The translations under genes were made by a program, and so were the position numbers. From Chromobacterium alticapitis (lineage in GTDB: Bacteria; Pseudomonadota; Gammaproteobacteria; Burkholderiales; Chromobacteriaceae), in the NCBI RefSeq assembly GCF_002924365.1, contig NZ_PQWB01000056.1:1-48257 (forward strand): 48,257 nt of DNA, read 5' to 3'. Below the pieces are notes generated by a model, which saw nothing but the letters and a program-made list of their open reading frames with translations, had not been told where the DNA came from and did not search any database. Numbering within the stretch: the stretch's first letter is position 1; each line of letters begins with the position of its first letter. Shown here one piece after another: positions 17,595 to 26,572 of the stretch.

Positions 17595-18754
17595 GCGCCG
17601 AGAATCTCGCGCACCGCGGCGATGACGCGGGTCTGGTCTTCGTCCGTCATCCGGGTGTACAGCGGCAGCGTCACCTCGGCCTCGAAAGCGGCGTCAGCAA
17701 CCGGGAATTGCTCGCGCGTCAGCTGATAACCGTCGCGCCATACCGGCTGGCGGTGCAGCGGGATGAAATGCACCGAGCAGCCTATGCCCTTCTCCGCCAT
17801 CTTGGCGATGAAGTCGTCGCGGCTGATGCCGGCCTCCGGCTTGATGCGCACCGGGTACAGGTGCCAGGCGTGGTTGCTGCCCTCGTCCTTGGCGCGCGCC
17901 GGCAGGACCAGCGGCAGGCCGGCCAATTCGCGGTCGAAGCGCTGGGCCATGGCCTCACGCTTTTCGTAGAAGCCGCGGATTTTCTTCAGCTGATGGATGC
18001 CCATCGCCGCGGCGGTGTCCGGCATATTGTACTTGTAGCCCGGCGCCACCACTTCGTAGAACCAGGCCGGCGTCTTGGACACGTAGCGGTCGAAAGCGTC
18101 GCGGCTGATGCCATGCAGGCGCATCACCTTGCAGCGGGCGATGATGTCCTTGTGCTTGGACACCACCATGCCGCCCTCGCCGGTGGTCATGGTCTTGTTG
18201 GCGTAGAAGCTGAATACCGTCACGTCGGAATCCAGCGTGCCGATCAGCTTGCCCTTATAGTAGGTGGGCATCGCGTGGGCGGCGTCCTCGACGATCTTCA
18301 GGCCATGCTCGCGGGCGATGGCGAGGATTTCGTCCATGTCGCAGGCCAGGCCGGCGAAGTGCACCGGGATGATGGCTTTGGTCTTGCTGGTGATCGCGGC
18401 GCGGATCGCGTCCGGACGGATGTTGAAGGTCGCGGCGTCCACATCCACGCACACCGGGTGCGCGCCGAGGTAGCGCACCACTTCGGCGGTGGCGGTGAAG
18501 GTATAGGACGGCACGATCACTTCGTCGCCCTCGGTCACGCCGATGGCCTCCAGCGCCAGGTGCAGGCCGGCGGTGGCGGAATTCACCGCGATGGCCTCGA
18601 CGCCGTCGCCCAAGAATGCCGCGAAGTCAGCCTCGAACTGCTTGGTCTTGGGACCGGTGGTCACCCAACCGGAGCGCAATGCATCGACCACTTCGTTGAT
18701 CTCTTCCTCGCCGATATCCGGCAAGGCGAACGGCAGGAATTTTTGTTCGCTCAT
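17591..18754 (-). CDS. pglE: DegT/DnrJ-family sugar 4-aminotransferase (PglE-type)
   Basis: This 387-aa PLP-dependent aminotransferase is of the type acting on UDP-4-keto-6-deoxy-GlcNAc. Hallmarks are the N-terminal [35 protein letters not shown] near residue 65, the VEDAAHA block near 160, and the PLP lysine in [14 protein letters not shown] near 190. Start 18754 has an AGAG Shine-Dalgarno 7 nt upstream and the family N-terminus; longer in-frame extensions are non-homologous. It ends in an ATGA overlap with the phosphosugar transferase. A repeat element separates it from the upstream glycosyltransferase gene. Confidence 0.85.
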   Translation of the reverse strand: MSEQKFLPFALPDIGEEEINEVVDALRSGWVTTGPKTKQFEADFAAFLGDGVEAIAVNSATAGLHLALEAIGVTEGDEVIVPSYTFTATAEVVRYLGAHPVCVDVDAATFNIRPDAIRAAITSKTKAIIPVHFAGLACDMDEILAIAREHGLKIVEDAAHAMPTYYKGKLIGTLDSDVTVFSFYANKTMTTGEGGMVVSKHKDIIARCKVMRLHGISRDAFDRYVSKTPAWFYEVVAPGYKYNMPDTAAAMGIHQLKKIRGFYEKREAMAQRFDRELAGLPLVLPARAKDEGSNHAWHLYPVRIKPEAGISRDDFIAKMAEKGIGCSVHFIPLHRQPVWRDGYQLTREQFPVADAAFEAEVTLPLYTRMTDEDQTRVIAAVREILGA

Positions 18755-18840
18755 TGTTTTCTCTTTCGTCTTTGCGCGGCCGCGCTCGGCCGCCGTCCAT
18801 GTCCATCGCCGCGCGCCTCGCGCCCGGCCTGCCAAATCTT

Positions 18841-18934
18841 GCGTAGGGCGGAAGCCCCGAAGGGGCGTTCCGCCATCACTCGATTCATCTCAACAAAGGC
18901 GGAACGCCCGCGCAGCGGGCTTCCGCCCTACGCC
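18841..18934. repeat. pair of inverted REP-like palindromes (REPIN-like)
   Basis: The left unit (18841-18874) begins GCGTAGGGCGGAAGCCC and is itself an imperfect hairpin. The right unit (18899-18934) is nearly its reverse complement, with a different hairpin tip. About 24 nt separate them. Two inverted REP-type units around a short spacer is the layout of a REPIN/BIME. It lies between the glycosyltransferase at 18939 and the aminotransferase ending the operon. Confidence 0.75.
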
Positions 18935-18938
18935 AAAA

Positions 18939-20168
18939 TCACAGCCTCACCGCCGCCAGGAAGCGCCGCGCCAGCACCGCGTAATCGTGGTTGGCCAACA
19001 CATAAGCCTTGCCGGCCGCGCCCATCGCATCGCGCTCTGCCAGCGGCAGCACCGCCATGCGCTTGACCGCGTCGGCGATGACGGCAGGGTCTTCCACGCC
19101 TATGCTCAAGCCCGCGCCGGCGTCCTTCACCATATCGTTGCCGGCCTCCACCGAATGGATCACCGGCTTGCCCGCCATCATATAGTCGAACAGCTTGTTC
19201 GGATTGATGCCGAAACGGTAGATCGGCAGCTTGCGCCAGCCTATGTACAAGGCATCGCATTCGGCCAGGAAGGCCGGCACGCTGCGCTTGGCGATGGAGG
19301 GCAGGAACATCACATTGTTCAGTTTCAGCTCGGCGGCGCGCGCCACCAGCGCTTCTTTGTCCGGGCCATCGCCCACCAGCACGAAAGTCACCGGCGCATC
19401 CTGCATCAATGCCGCGGCTTCCAGCAGATAATCCAGCGCGTTGGCCAGGCCGTGGCCGCCGGCGTAGCCGACGATGAAGCGCCCATGGGCCTTCAATTCC
19501 GCCAGCCGCATCCGGTGCTCGGCGGACAGCGGCAACGCCTCGCCCTGCCATTCGCTGACGTCCACGCCGTTGGGAATCACCGCGTATTTTTCCGGCGCCA
19601 TGCCGTGCGCCATCATGTAATCCTTGGCGCAAGGCAGCATGGACACCACGGTGTCTGCGCGCTTGTAGCCGAAGTCCTCCGCCCACTGCAGCAGGCGGAT
19701 GAACGGGTGCTTGGGCGACATGCCGCCCACTTCCATCGGCGTCAGCGGCCACAAGTCGTGCACCTCGTACACCAGCCGCGCGCCGGTCTTGCCGGCTATC
19801 CAGGCCGCCGGGATGGTGTCCAGCGGATAGGTGGACGAGGCGATCACCACGTCCGGCCTCCATTGTTTCAGGTAGCGGCCGGACAGGCCCATCACCTTGC
19901 CCAGGAAACTGAAGATATTGAGCACTCGGCCGACGCCATTGCCTTCATAAGGGCGGGTCTTGCACCAGGTGTAGCGGATGCCGTCGATGTCTTCGTCCTG
20001 GTACTTGCCATCCACTTGCGGATGGGTCTGGCGCAGATGGGACACGTCGGCGGCCAACATGTTCACTTCATGCCCGGCCTTCACCCATTCGCGCGCCAGG
20101 TAATAGGGGCGGAATTCCATGCCGTGGCGCGGGCTGCCGGCGTAGTGGTTGATATAGAGAATCTTCAT
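18939..20168 (-). CDS. glycosyltransferase family 4 protein
   Basis: This 409-aa cytosolic or membrane-associated GT-B glycosyltransferase has an N-terminal Rossmann half (MKILYINHYAGSPRHGMEFRPYYLA) resembling the WbuB-like branch. A donor-binding half follows with IPNGVD near residue 200, VGYAGGHG near 235, and the acidic E/D helix region around VEAGNDMV near 335. It probably adds one sugar to the lipid-linked oligosaccharide of this operon; the sugar cannot be told. It starts 3 bp after the next glycosyltransferase stop and ends just before the REP-like pair. Confidence 0.85.
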   Translation of the reverse strand: MKILYINHYAGSPRHGMEFRPYYLAREWVKAGHEVNMLAADVSHLRQTHPQVDGKYQDEDIDGIRYTWCKTRPYEGNGVGRVLNIFSFLGKVMGLSGRYLKQWRPDVVIASSTYPLDTIPAAWIAGKTGARLVYEVHDLWPLTPMEVGGMSPKHPFIRLLQWAEDFGYKRADTVVSMLPCAKDYMMAHGMAPEKYAVIPNGVDVSEWQGEALPLSAEHRMRLAELKAHGRFIVGYAGGHGLANALDYLLEAAALMQDAPVTFVLVGDGPDKEALVARAAELKLNNVMFLPSIAKRSVPAFLAECDALYIGWRKLPIYRFGINPNKLFDYMMAGKPVIHSVEAGNDMVKDAGAGLSIGVEDPAVIADAVKRMAVLPLAERDAMGAAGKAYVLANHDYAVLARRFLAAVRL

Positions 20169-20171
20169 GAT

Positions 20172-21266
20172 TTAGAGCGTTGCGTACAGCTTGATCAGCT
20201 TGTCGGCCTCGGCCGCCCAGCTGTATTTATTGAGCACCGCCCGCTTGCCGGACTCGCCGAGCGCGCGCATGCGCGCTTCGTCGCCCAACAGCTCGTTAAT
20301 GGCGGCGGAGATGGCTGCGGCGTCCTGCGGATCGACCAGCACGCCGCAGCCGGCGTCGTCGACGATCTCGCGCCAGACCGGGAAATCGCTGGCGATCACC
20401 GGCATGCCGGCGGCCATGTATTCAAACAGCTTGATCGGCAGCGCGTCCACGTAATTGGGCGTGGGGAACAAGGTCACCAGGCCGATCTTGCTCTTGGCCA
20501 GCACCTCGGCCACGCCCTTGCGGTCCAGCACGCCCAGGTCGTTGACCCGCGCCCAGCCGGGCTGGGCCGTCACCGCGGCGCGAAGGTCGCTCTCGCTCCA
20601 CGGGCCGGCCAGGTTAAGCCGGGTGGAGGTGCCCGGCAGCGCGGCGACGATGGGCTCGATGCCGCGGATGCGGCTGATGCCGCCGATATAGCACACCTCG
20701 TTGCGGCGGCTTTCCCACGGCGTGTCGCGCACCAGCTCTTCCAGAATCGGGAAGTTGCACACGTCCAGCGCGTGGGCGCCCAGCTGCTCGAAGCGTTTGC
20801 GGATGTGCGGGGTGGAGGTGACGATGGCATCGAAGCGGCGCGCGGCCCAATCCTCCAGCGTCTCGAAGCCGCCGGACACCAGCGGGCGCACGGCGCCGGG
20901 TATCCAGTGCTTGGCCAGGATCTGGCGCGGCACGTCCTCGTGCACGTCATACACTACCTTGATGCCGGCCTGCTTCAGGCGCACGCCGGCGGGAATCAGC
21001 TCCGGGTCGTGGAAATGGACCACTTCCGGCCGCAGCTTCAGCGCGGCCTGGTAGACGCGCTTGACGGTGCCGGTCATCCGCGACAGACGGCCGCCGGTCT
21101 TGGGGCCGACATCATGGATGCGCACGCCGTTGCGGATTTCCTCGCCCAGGCCGTCGGCGACGATCAACGTCACCTCATGGCCGGCCGCCGCCAGCGAGCT
21201 GCACTCTTTGACGAATATGCGAATGTCGTGACGCGGGTGGGCGGAGGTCAGGTGGGCAATTTTCAT
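20172..21266 (-). CDS. glycosyltransferase (GT4-like)
   Basis: This 364-aa GT-B glycosyltransferase opens with MKIAHLTSAHPRHDIRIFVKECSSLAAAGHEVTLI, typical of GT4-family enzymes in polysaccharide loci. VHFHDPELIPAG and VYDVHEDVPRQIL near residue 85-120 belong to the acceptor half. KLFEYMAAGMPVIASDFPVWREIV near 290-313 is the donor-binding EX7E-like region. It sits between two other glycosyltransferase genes with 3-4 bp gaps, so it is co-translated with them. Donor and linkage unknown. Confidence 0.85.
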   Translation of the reverse strand: MKIAHLTSAHPRHDIRIFVKECSSLAAAGHEVTLIVADGLGEEIRNGVRIHDVGPKTGGRLSRMTGTVKRVYQAALKLRPEVVHFHDPELIPAGVRLKQAGIKVVYDVHEDVPRQILAKHWIPGAVRPLVSGGFETLEDWAARRFDAIVTSTPHIRKRFEQLGAHALDVCNFPILEELVRDTPWESRRNEVCYIGGISRIRGIEPIVAALPGTSTRLNLAGPWSESDLRAAVTAQPGWARVNDLGVLDRKGVAEVLAKSKIGLVTLFPTPNYVDALPIKLFEYMAAGMPVIASDFPVWREIVDDAGCGVLVDPQDAAAISAAINELLGDEARMRALGESGKRAVLNKYSWAAEADKLIKLYATL

Positions 21267-21270
21267 GATT

Positions 21271-22353
21271 TCAAACCTTTGGCTCGGCCAGCCCGCGGAT
21301 CAAGTCGGCGAAACCGGTCATATTGGCCTGGTGCAGCGCCTTGGCCGCCACCAGGCCGCGGTTGATCGCCGCCAGATGTTGCAGGGCGGCGTCGTCTTCG
21401 GCTTGGCTCATGGCGCGCATCAGTTCCGGCCCCAACCGGCCGACATCTTCGGCGATGGCGCCGTTGAGGCCGTCTATCACCCATTCGCCGTTGGCCGGCA
21501 GATTGGACAGCAGCGGCAGGCAGCCGTGGCCCATCGCCTCCAACAGGCTGATGCTGGTGGCGTCGGAACGCGGCACGCTGACAAAAACGCGGGAATCGGC
21601 GTACAGCTTGCCCAAAGTGGCGCTGTCGACGAAACCGGCGAAATCGATGCGCGTGAGACCCAGCGACGCCGCCAGTTGTTTCAAATTTTCAGTCTCGCTG
21701 CCGCTGGCGGCGACCACCAGCTCCCAGTCGCCAAAGCGGCCGCTCTTTTCCACCTCCGCCCACCCCTTGAGGATGGCGGCTATGCGATACAGCGGTTTGT
21801 GCAGCCGGCAAGACAGCACTTGTTTCTTTTTGGCGGCGATGGGGGGCTCGGGCGGCAGCGCGTCGATGCCGTAATTGAGCAGCGCAATGCGGCAATCACC
21901 CGCCAGTTCTCGTATTTTCGCCGCCATATACAGCGAATCCGAGGTGATCGCGGCGGCGGCCTGCAGATTGCCGCGCACCATGGCGCGCATCAGCGGGTTT
22001 TGACCGGGCAGCAGCAGCACGTCCGAGCCCCAGGCCGTCAGCAGCATGGGAATGCTCGAACCGGCCAGCGCGCGGCGCGCATGCCAGGCCACGCTATTGG
22101 CCTGATGCACATGGACCACGTCCGGCTTCACCTCGGCGATCCAGGCCTTGAGCCGCCCTGCGGTAGACAACGCCCTCAGGCTGAAATCCACGCGCAATTC
22201 GCCCTTGAGATTAGCCGGCCGCTTGTCGGCGGGAACCTCGCCATTGCAGGCCAAGTACAGCTCGTCCACATGCGGCGCGATGCCGGAGAGAAAACGCCAG
22301 GTATGAATGGAGGCCGAGCCCGCCACCAGCAGGCGGGCGATCTTGTCAGTCAT
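21271..22353 (-). CDS. glycosyltransferase (GT4-like)
   Basis: This 360-aa glycosyltransferase has a GT-B layout. VVHVHQANSVAWHARRAL and LLTAWGSDVLLLPG (about residues 80-120) are in the first half. DSATLGKLYADSRVFVSVPRSDATSISLLEAMGHGCLPL (about 250-290) is the donor-site region with the conserved glutamate. Its start overlaps the acyltransferase stop by 8 bp. It is one of three transferases expected to extend the lipid-linked glycan after the initiating sugar. Confidence 0.83.
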   Translation of the reverse strand: MTDKIARLLVAGSASIHTWRFLSGIAPHVDELYLACNGEVPADKRPANLKGELRVDFSLRALSTAGRLKAWIAEVKPDVVHVHQANSVAWHARRALAGSSIPMLLTAWGSDVLLLPGQNPLMRAMVRGNLQAAAAITSDSLYMAAKIRELAGDCRIALLNYGIDALPPEPPIAAKKKQVLSCRLHKPLYRIAAILKGWAEVEKSGRFGDWELVVAASGSETENLKQLAASLGLTRIDFAGFVDSATLGKLYADSRVFVSVPRSDATSISLLEAMGHGCLPLLSNLPANGEWVIDGLNGAIAEDVGRLGPELMRAMSQAEDDAALQHLAAINRGLVAAKALHQANMTGFADLIRGLAEPKV

Positions 22354-22927
22354 TGGCCCAGGCCTCGTACAGATGATGCAGCTCCGGATTCTGCGCCAGC
22401 CACTCGGCGTCGGCCTCGCGGGTGTCGCCGACTACGCGCGCCGGATTGCCGGACAGGATGGCGAAATCGGGATACTCCCCGGCCTGCACGAAGCTGTAGG
22501 CCGACACGATGCTGCCCTTGCCCAGCGTGACGCCCGGCATCAACACGGAGTGCGGGCCGATGAAACTGTACTTGCCGAGCTTGGTCGGCTTTTTCAGATA
22601 ACCGACGTGGTTGTCTCGGCTCAGGTATTCGCGGCCGTACAAGCGTATCGCCACATGGCTGGAGTGCGTCAGCAGCGACACATAATTGGTGATCTGGCAG
22701 CCTTCGCCTATGTACAAGCCGCCGGAGGCGTCCACCAGATTGAAGTGGCCGATATAGACATTGTCCTCGACCATCAGCTTGTCGATGTGTTCGACCCGCG
22801 TCATATTGGACAGGCGGGTACGCTTCAGGAACACACCGTCGCCGCGCTGAAAGCCGTATATCATGCGCGGCCGTACCCAGGCCGACAGCCGGAAGCGGAT
22901 ACGGCTGATAATTCCGTGCAAGTTCAT
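22346..22927 (-). CDS. left-handed beta-helix acyltransferase
   Basis: This 193-aa protein belongs to the hexapeptide-repeat acyltransferases. The repeats run from about residue 50 (VEDNVYIGHFNLVDASGGLYIGEGCQI) to 150, ending in the typical GVTLGKGSIVSAYSFVQAG, SGNPARVVG closing motif. The N-terminus is a short helical region. A likely role is O- or N-acetylation of a sugar in the glycan; it is also an alternative candidate for the bacillosamine N-acetylation step. It overlaps the flippase stop by ATGA and the next glycosyltransferase by 8 bp. Confidence 0.83.
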   Translation of the reverse strand: MNLHGIISRIRFRLSAWVRPRMIYGFQRGDGVFLKRTRLSNMTRVEHIDKLMVEDNVYIGHFNLVDASGGLYIGEGCQITNYVSLLTHSSHVAIRLYGREYLSRDNHVGYLKKPTKLGKYSFIGPHSVLMPGVTLGKGSIVSAYSFVQAGEYPDFAILSGNPARVVGDTREADAEWLAQNPELHHLYEAWAND

Positions 22928-24195
22928 CGCGCCGCCTTATAGAGCCAGGTGAAATAAGCCACGAAGTAAACGGCCATTACCACCGAAACCAACTGGAAAG
23001 TGGACACCGCATCCTGCCAGATATGGAAGCCCAGCCACAACGACCCCAGGAACAGCACGGCCTGCACTAGGGACAGGAAAAACGCGAACCGCTGGCGATT
23101 GATCACCGGCGGCACCATGCCCAAAGGCGAGGCGACAAAGTGGAACAGAATGAACAATGACATGGCCTCAGCATAGCGCCCAGCCTCGCTCCAGGCCGCG
23201 CCGAACACCAAGGTGAACAGCGGCTCGCCGAAGATCTGGATCACCAGGAAGGGAAATATCGCCATGCCGAACAGGGTCAGCATCATCTTGCGCAGAATGG
23301 GCCGCAGGGGCTGGTCCTGATTGCGCGCCTCGGCCAGCTCTTTGTACGCCACTTGGGCCACCGCCTGGCCGATGAAGGCCGCCGGCAATTTCAGCACCCG
23401 CATCATCAGGCCGTACATGCCGACCGCCGAAGTGCCGGCCAGCATGGTCAACGCCACCAGGGTCGCGGAATCCAGCAAGGCCGTGCTCAGCGCGTGCGGC
23501 GCATTGATCTTGGGAAACTCGATGTAGGCGATGGCAGCCTCGCGCATGCCCTGCCGCGTCACATCGCGGCGCCAGGCGAAGCGGGCTTTCATATCCGTCC
23601 ATGCCTGGGCCAGCACCGAACCGATCTGTCCAGCCAACTGTCCCAGAATCAGACCGCCGGCGCCGGCGCCCAGCCAACCGGCCAACAGCTGAGTCCCGGC
23701 CATGCCGAACGACTGAGCCATGCGGCCGTTGGCATTGGCCTGGTAGCGGCGCTGACGGTTGTTCCAGTTGGTCCAGGCCTGCATCAATCCAGCCAGCAGC
23801 ACCGACAAGGGCAGCAGGACCAGCCAGGACTCCAAGGCCGGCGCGCCCAAATGCGCCGCGATATGCGAGTGGCCGCCCAACATCACCACCAGCGCGATCA
23901 ACATCGCCAGCGCCGCGGCGCATAACAAGGAGAGCCCCATCAAATTGCCGGCGCGCTTCTCCTCGGCCGGCAGCACGATGGCCATCTCGTAACGCGCGGT
24001 GGCCAATACCGCCAGCGTGGACATCCACGACACGTACACGGTCTGGATGCCGACCTCGTGCGGGTTGTACAGCCGGGTGATCAACGGCGAAACCAGCAGC
24101 GGCACCACCTGAGCCACGGCGGCGCCGGTGACCAGGGTGATGACATGGCGGACGAAGCCGGTTTTGGGCACGCGCAACGAAGACAAAGTCAGCAT
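22924..24195 (-). CDS. Wzx-type polysaccharide flippase
   Basis: This 423-aa integral membrane protein has about 12 hydrophobic segments and the MOP-superfamily N-terminus (VRHVITLVTGAAVAQVVPLLVSPLITRLYNPHEVG). That pattern is typical of Wzx/PglF-Neisseria-type oligosaccharide translocases. It should flip the undecaprenyl-linked glycan across the inner membrane. A GAGGGG Shine-Dalgarno precedes the start 5 bp after the wbpE stop. No Wzy-like polymerase is found beside it. Confidence 0.85.
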   Translation of the reverse strand: MLTLSSLRVPKTGFVRHVITLVTGAAVAQVVPLLVSPLITRLYNPHEVGIQTVYVSWMSTLAVLATARYEMAIVLPAEEKRAGNLMGLSLLCAAALAMLIALVVMLGGHSHIAAHLGAPALESWLVLLPLSVLLAGLMQAWTNWNNRQRRYQANANGRMAQSFGMAGTQLLAGWLGAGAGGLILGQLAGQIGSVLAQAWTDMKARFAWRRDVTRQGMREAAIAYIEFPKINAPHALSTALLDSATLVALTMLAGTSAVGMYGLMMRVLKLPAAFIGQAVAQVAYKELAEARNQDQPLRPILRKMMLTLFGMAIFPFLVIQIFGEPLFTLVFGAAWSEAGRYAEAMSLFILFHFVASPLGMVPPVINRQRFAFFLSLVQAVLFLGSLWLGFHIWQDAVSTFQLVSVVMAVYFVAYFTWLYKAAR

Positions 24196-24200
24196 GCCCC

Positions 24201-25298
24201 TCAGTCCAAGGCCTTCTTCACTGCCTCGACAATCGCATCCTGCGCCGCTTCCGTCAGGAAGGGGTGCATGGGCAGGCTCATCACCCGCTTGCCGGCCGCC
24301 TCGGACAGCGGGAAGCTGCCTTCGCCCAGGCCCAGATGGGCGAAGGCCGGCTGCAGGTGCAGCGGAATCGGGTAGTGCACGGAGGTGGGCACGCCCAGCG
24401 CTTTCAGCTTGGCCTGCACCGCTTCGCGATCATCCACCTCGATGGTGTATTGGGCGTAGACGTGGGTATTGCCCGCGCCAATGACCGGCACGCGCGCCAC
24501 ATCTCGCAGCAGTTCGCTGTAGCGGGCGCCGATGCGCTCGCGGGCGGCCACCTCGTCGGCGAAGCTGGGCAGCTTGGCCAGCAGCACCGCGGCCTGGATG
24601 GTGTCCAGGCGGCCATTCAGGCCGATGATCGGGTGGTGGTAGCGGCGGTCCTGGCCATGCACGCGGATCTCGCGGATTTTCTTGGCCAGCGCGTCGTCGC
24701 TGGTGAACACCGCGCCGCCGTCGCCATAGCAGCCCAGCGGCTTGCTGGGGAAGAAGCTGGTGCAGCCTATGGTGGACAGATTGCCGGACTGCTTGCCGTG
24801 CTGGCTGGCGCCGAAGCTCTGCGCGCCGTCCTCGATCACCGCAATGCCGTGCTTGGCGGCGATGGCGTTGATGGCGTCGAAATCCGCCGCCTGGCCGTAC
24901 AGGCTGACCGGCATGATGGCGCGGGTAGCCGGCGTGATCGCCGCTTCCAGCAGATTCGGGTCCAGGTTGTAGCTGATGGGGTCGATGTCGACGAACACCG
25001 GCTTGGCGCCCAGCAGCGCGATCATCTCGCCGGTGGCGATGAAGGTGAACGGGGTGGTGATCACCTCGTCGCCAGGGCCGATGTCCAGCGCCATCATCGC
25101 GATCAGCAGCGCCTTGGTGCCGTCGCAGACGCCGATGGCGTGCTTGGCGCCGGTATAGGCCGCCAATTGTTCTTCCAGTTCCTTCACTTCCGGCCCCATG
25201 ATGTACTGGCCATGGTCCAGCACCGCGTGGATGCGGGCGTCGATGTCGGCTTTCAGATGCTGGTATTGCGCTTTCAGATCAATGAACTGGATGGACAT
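24201..25298 (-). CDS. wbpE: UDP-2-acetamido-2-deoxy-3-oxo-D-glucuronate aminotransferase
   Basis: This 365-aa PLP enzyme is of the DegT family and WbpE/WlbC type. It aminates the 3-keto uronic acid made by WbpA-WbpB to the 3-amino sugar. Hallmarks are IQFIDLKAQYQHLK at the N-terminus, GVCDGTKALLIAM near residue 57, VIEDGAQSFGA near 155 and the PLP lysine in FFPSKPLGCYGDGGA near 185. It differs clearly from the other aminotransferase at 17.6 kb. wbpD lies upstream and the flippase gene downstream. Confidence 0.9.
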   Translation of the reverse strand: MSIQFIDLKAQYQHLKADIDARIHAVLDHGQYIMGPEVKELEEQLAAYTGAKHAIGVCDGTKALLIAMMALDIGPGDEVITTPFTFIATGEMIALLGAKPVFVDIDPISYNLDPNLLEAAITPATRAIMPVSLYGQAADFDAINAIAAKHGIAVIEDGAQSFGASQHGKQSGNLSTIGCTSFFPSKPLGCYGDGGAVFTSDDALAKKIREIRVHGQDRRYHHPIIGLNGRLDTIQAAVLLAKLPSFADEVAARERIGARYSELLRDVARVPVIGAGNTHVYAQYTIEVDDREAVQAKLKALGVPTSVHYPIPLHLQPAFAHLGLGEGSFPLSEAAGKRVMSLPMHPFLTEAAQDAIVEAVKKALD

Positions 25299-25360
25299 AA
25301 GAGGATCAATCCCAAATCAAAATGGTTTATTCATGCATATAGCATGAAGAAGGAGCGGCC

Positions 25361-25386
25361 CGGCCTGACCGAGCCGCGTCAGGCCG
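25361..25386. other. intercistronic hairpin between wbpD and wbpE
   Basis: CGGCCTGA (25361-25368) pairs with TCAGGCCG (25379-25386) over a 10-nt loop in the 89-bp wbpD-wbpE gap. A second small inverted repeat, TCATGC-ATATA-GCATGA, lies at 25331-25347. Neither has a good T-run, so processing or mRNA stability is as likely as termination. Confidence 0.45.
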
Positions 25387-25387
25387 C

Positions 25388-25966
25388 TTATGCGTCGTGC
25401 CGGATCGGCGAGCAGTGATTGCCGCCGATCTCGTAATGGATGCCGCAAACCACACAGGAATGGCTGCCGATGACATTGGGCAAGCGCTCGCCGCAGCCGC
25501 ACATCCAACCTATGCGCTTGGCCGGCGCGCCCACCATCAGCGCATAGGCCGGCACGTCGCGGGTCACCACTGCGCCGGCGCCGATAAAGGCGTACTCGCC
25601 GACCGTATGGCCGCAGACGATGGTGGCGTTGGCGCCGATGGACGCGCCCTTCTTCACCACGGTGCGGCGGTACTCGTTCTTGCGGTTGACATGGCTGCGC
25701 GGATTGTTGACGTTGGTGAACACCATGGACGGTCCGCAGAACACGTCGTCCTCCAGCGTGACCGCGTCGTAGATCGACACATTGTTCTGCACTTTGACGT
25801 TATCGCCGATCAGCACGTCGTTGCCGACGAACACGTTCTGGCCGAACGAACAGCCCGCGCCGATCTTGGCGCCGCCGCAAATGTGCACCCAGTGCCAGAC
25901 ACGGGTGCCTGCGCCGATTTGCGCGCCGTCGTCAACAATGGCGCTGGGGTGTACGGTGTATTCCAT
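25388..25966 (-). CDS. wbpD: UDP-2-acetamido-3-amino-2,3-dideoxy-glucuronate N-acetyltransferase
   Basis: This 192-aa left-handed beta-helix acetyltransferase is of the WbpD/WlbB type and produces UDP-2,3-diacetamido-2,3-dideoxy-glucuronic acid. Hexapeptide repeats run from residue 5 ([25 protein letters not shown]) to about 145, ending [21 protein letters not shown]. The family C-terminal tail has cysteine pairs (CGCGERL and CVVCG) that look like a small zinc ribbon. An AAGG Shine-Dalgarno lies 9 nt before the ATG. It acts after WbpA, WbpB and WbpE encoded in the same operon. Confidence 0.9.
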   Translation of the reverse strand: MEYTVHPSAIVDDGAQIGAGTRVWHWVHICGGAKIGAGCSFGQNVFVGNDVLIGDNVKVQNNVSIYDAVTLEDDVFCGPSMVFTNVNNPRSHVNRKNEYRRTVVKKGASIGANATIVCGHTVGEYAFIGAGAVVTRDVPAYALMVGAPAKRIGWMCGCGERLPNVIGSHSCVVCGIHYEIGGNHCSPIRHDA

Positions 25967-25980
25967 GTCGGGAACCTTGC

Positions 25981-26514
25981 TCAGAAAAACAGGAAAAAGC
26001 CATCGGCGAAATACACGAGGCCGAGAGCGCCGATGGGCAAGCCGGCGTACCAGATCTGCTTGCGCTTGAACAAGCCCGCGATCGATGAAACCAGAATAGC
26101 CACCTGCAAGAAAATCACCGCCATGCCAAACGGCTTGCCCTGGCGCTGCGCTTGATTGCGTTCTTCTTCCAACTGGCGGGCGCTCTGCTCGATCTGCTTG
26201 CGCTCCGCCGCGTAGCGCCGGGCGCGCTGGTCGGCCTCAGCCACCGCGGCCTGATAGCGCTGGCGCTTGGCGGCGTCGGCGGCAGGCAGCGTATCCAGCT
26301 CCAGTTGCAGGCGATCGCGCGCTATCTCGTACTGATTGCCCTTGATCCCCTTGGCCTGATAATAGGCCCATTGATCGGAAGCCTGAGCCTGCGCGATCAC
26401 GCTGCGGGTGGAATAGCCGCCGCCCTTGAAGGTGGACAGCGTCGCGCACACCGCCAGAATCACGGTGCACAACGCCAAATAATTAAGCCAGGGGTCTTTC
26501 TTTTCTTCCGCCAT
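25981..26514 (-). CDS. DUF4337-family membrane protein
   Basis: This 177-aa protein has a membrane helix near residues 10-28 and two more at about 130-147 and 155-175. Between them lies a long charged coiled-coil-like segment (about 75-125, rich in Arg, Gln and Glu). This matches the DUF4337 layout; its function is unknown. It lies between wbpB and wbpD, 14 bp before wbpD, inside an otherwise continuous sugar-nucleotide pathway. No clear Shine-Dalgarno is seen at the ATG. Confidence 0.78.
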   Translation of the reverse strand: MAEEKKDPWLNYLALCTVILAVCATLSTFKGGGYSTRSVIAQAQASDQWAYYQAKGIKGNQYEIARDRLQLELDTLPAADAAKRQRYQAAVAEADQRARRYAAERKQIEQSARQLEEERNQAQRQGKPFGMAVIFLQVAILVSSIAGLFKRKQIWYAGLPIGALGLVYFADGFFLFF

Positions 26515-26538
26515 CGCGAACCAATTTCAACGTAACCA

Positions 26539-26561
26539 GGCCGGCCCGGCAGGGGCCGGCC
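26539..26561. other. intercistronic hairpin between wbpB and the DUF4337 gene
   Basis: GGCCGGCCC (26539-26547) pairs perfectly with 26553-26561 around a 5-nt loop. No T-run follows on the minus strand, so it is not a standard terminator. Confidence 0.5.
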
Positions 26562-26572
26562 AAAAACCGCCA

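Noticed and set aside
18543-21365. Long rightward open frame (over 900 codons) opposite the aminotransferase and glycosyltransferase genes
   Set aside because: It is the antisense of three genes with clear family motifs. The translation is rich in His, Gln, Arg and Ala with no domain, as expected for antisense frames in high-GC DNA.
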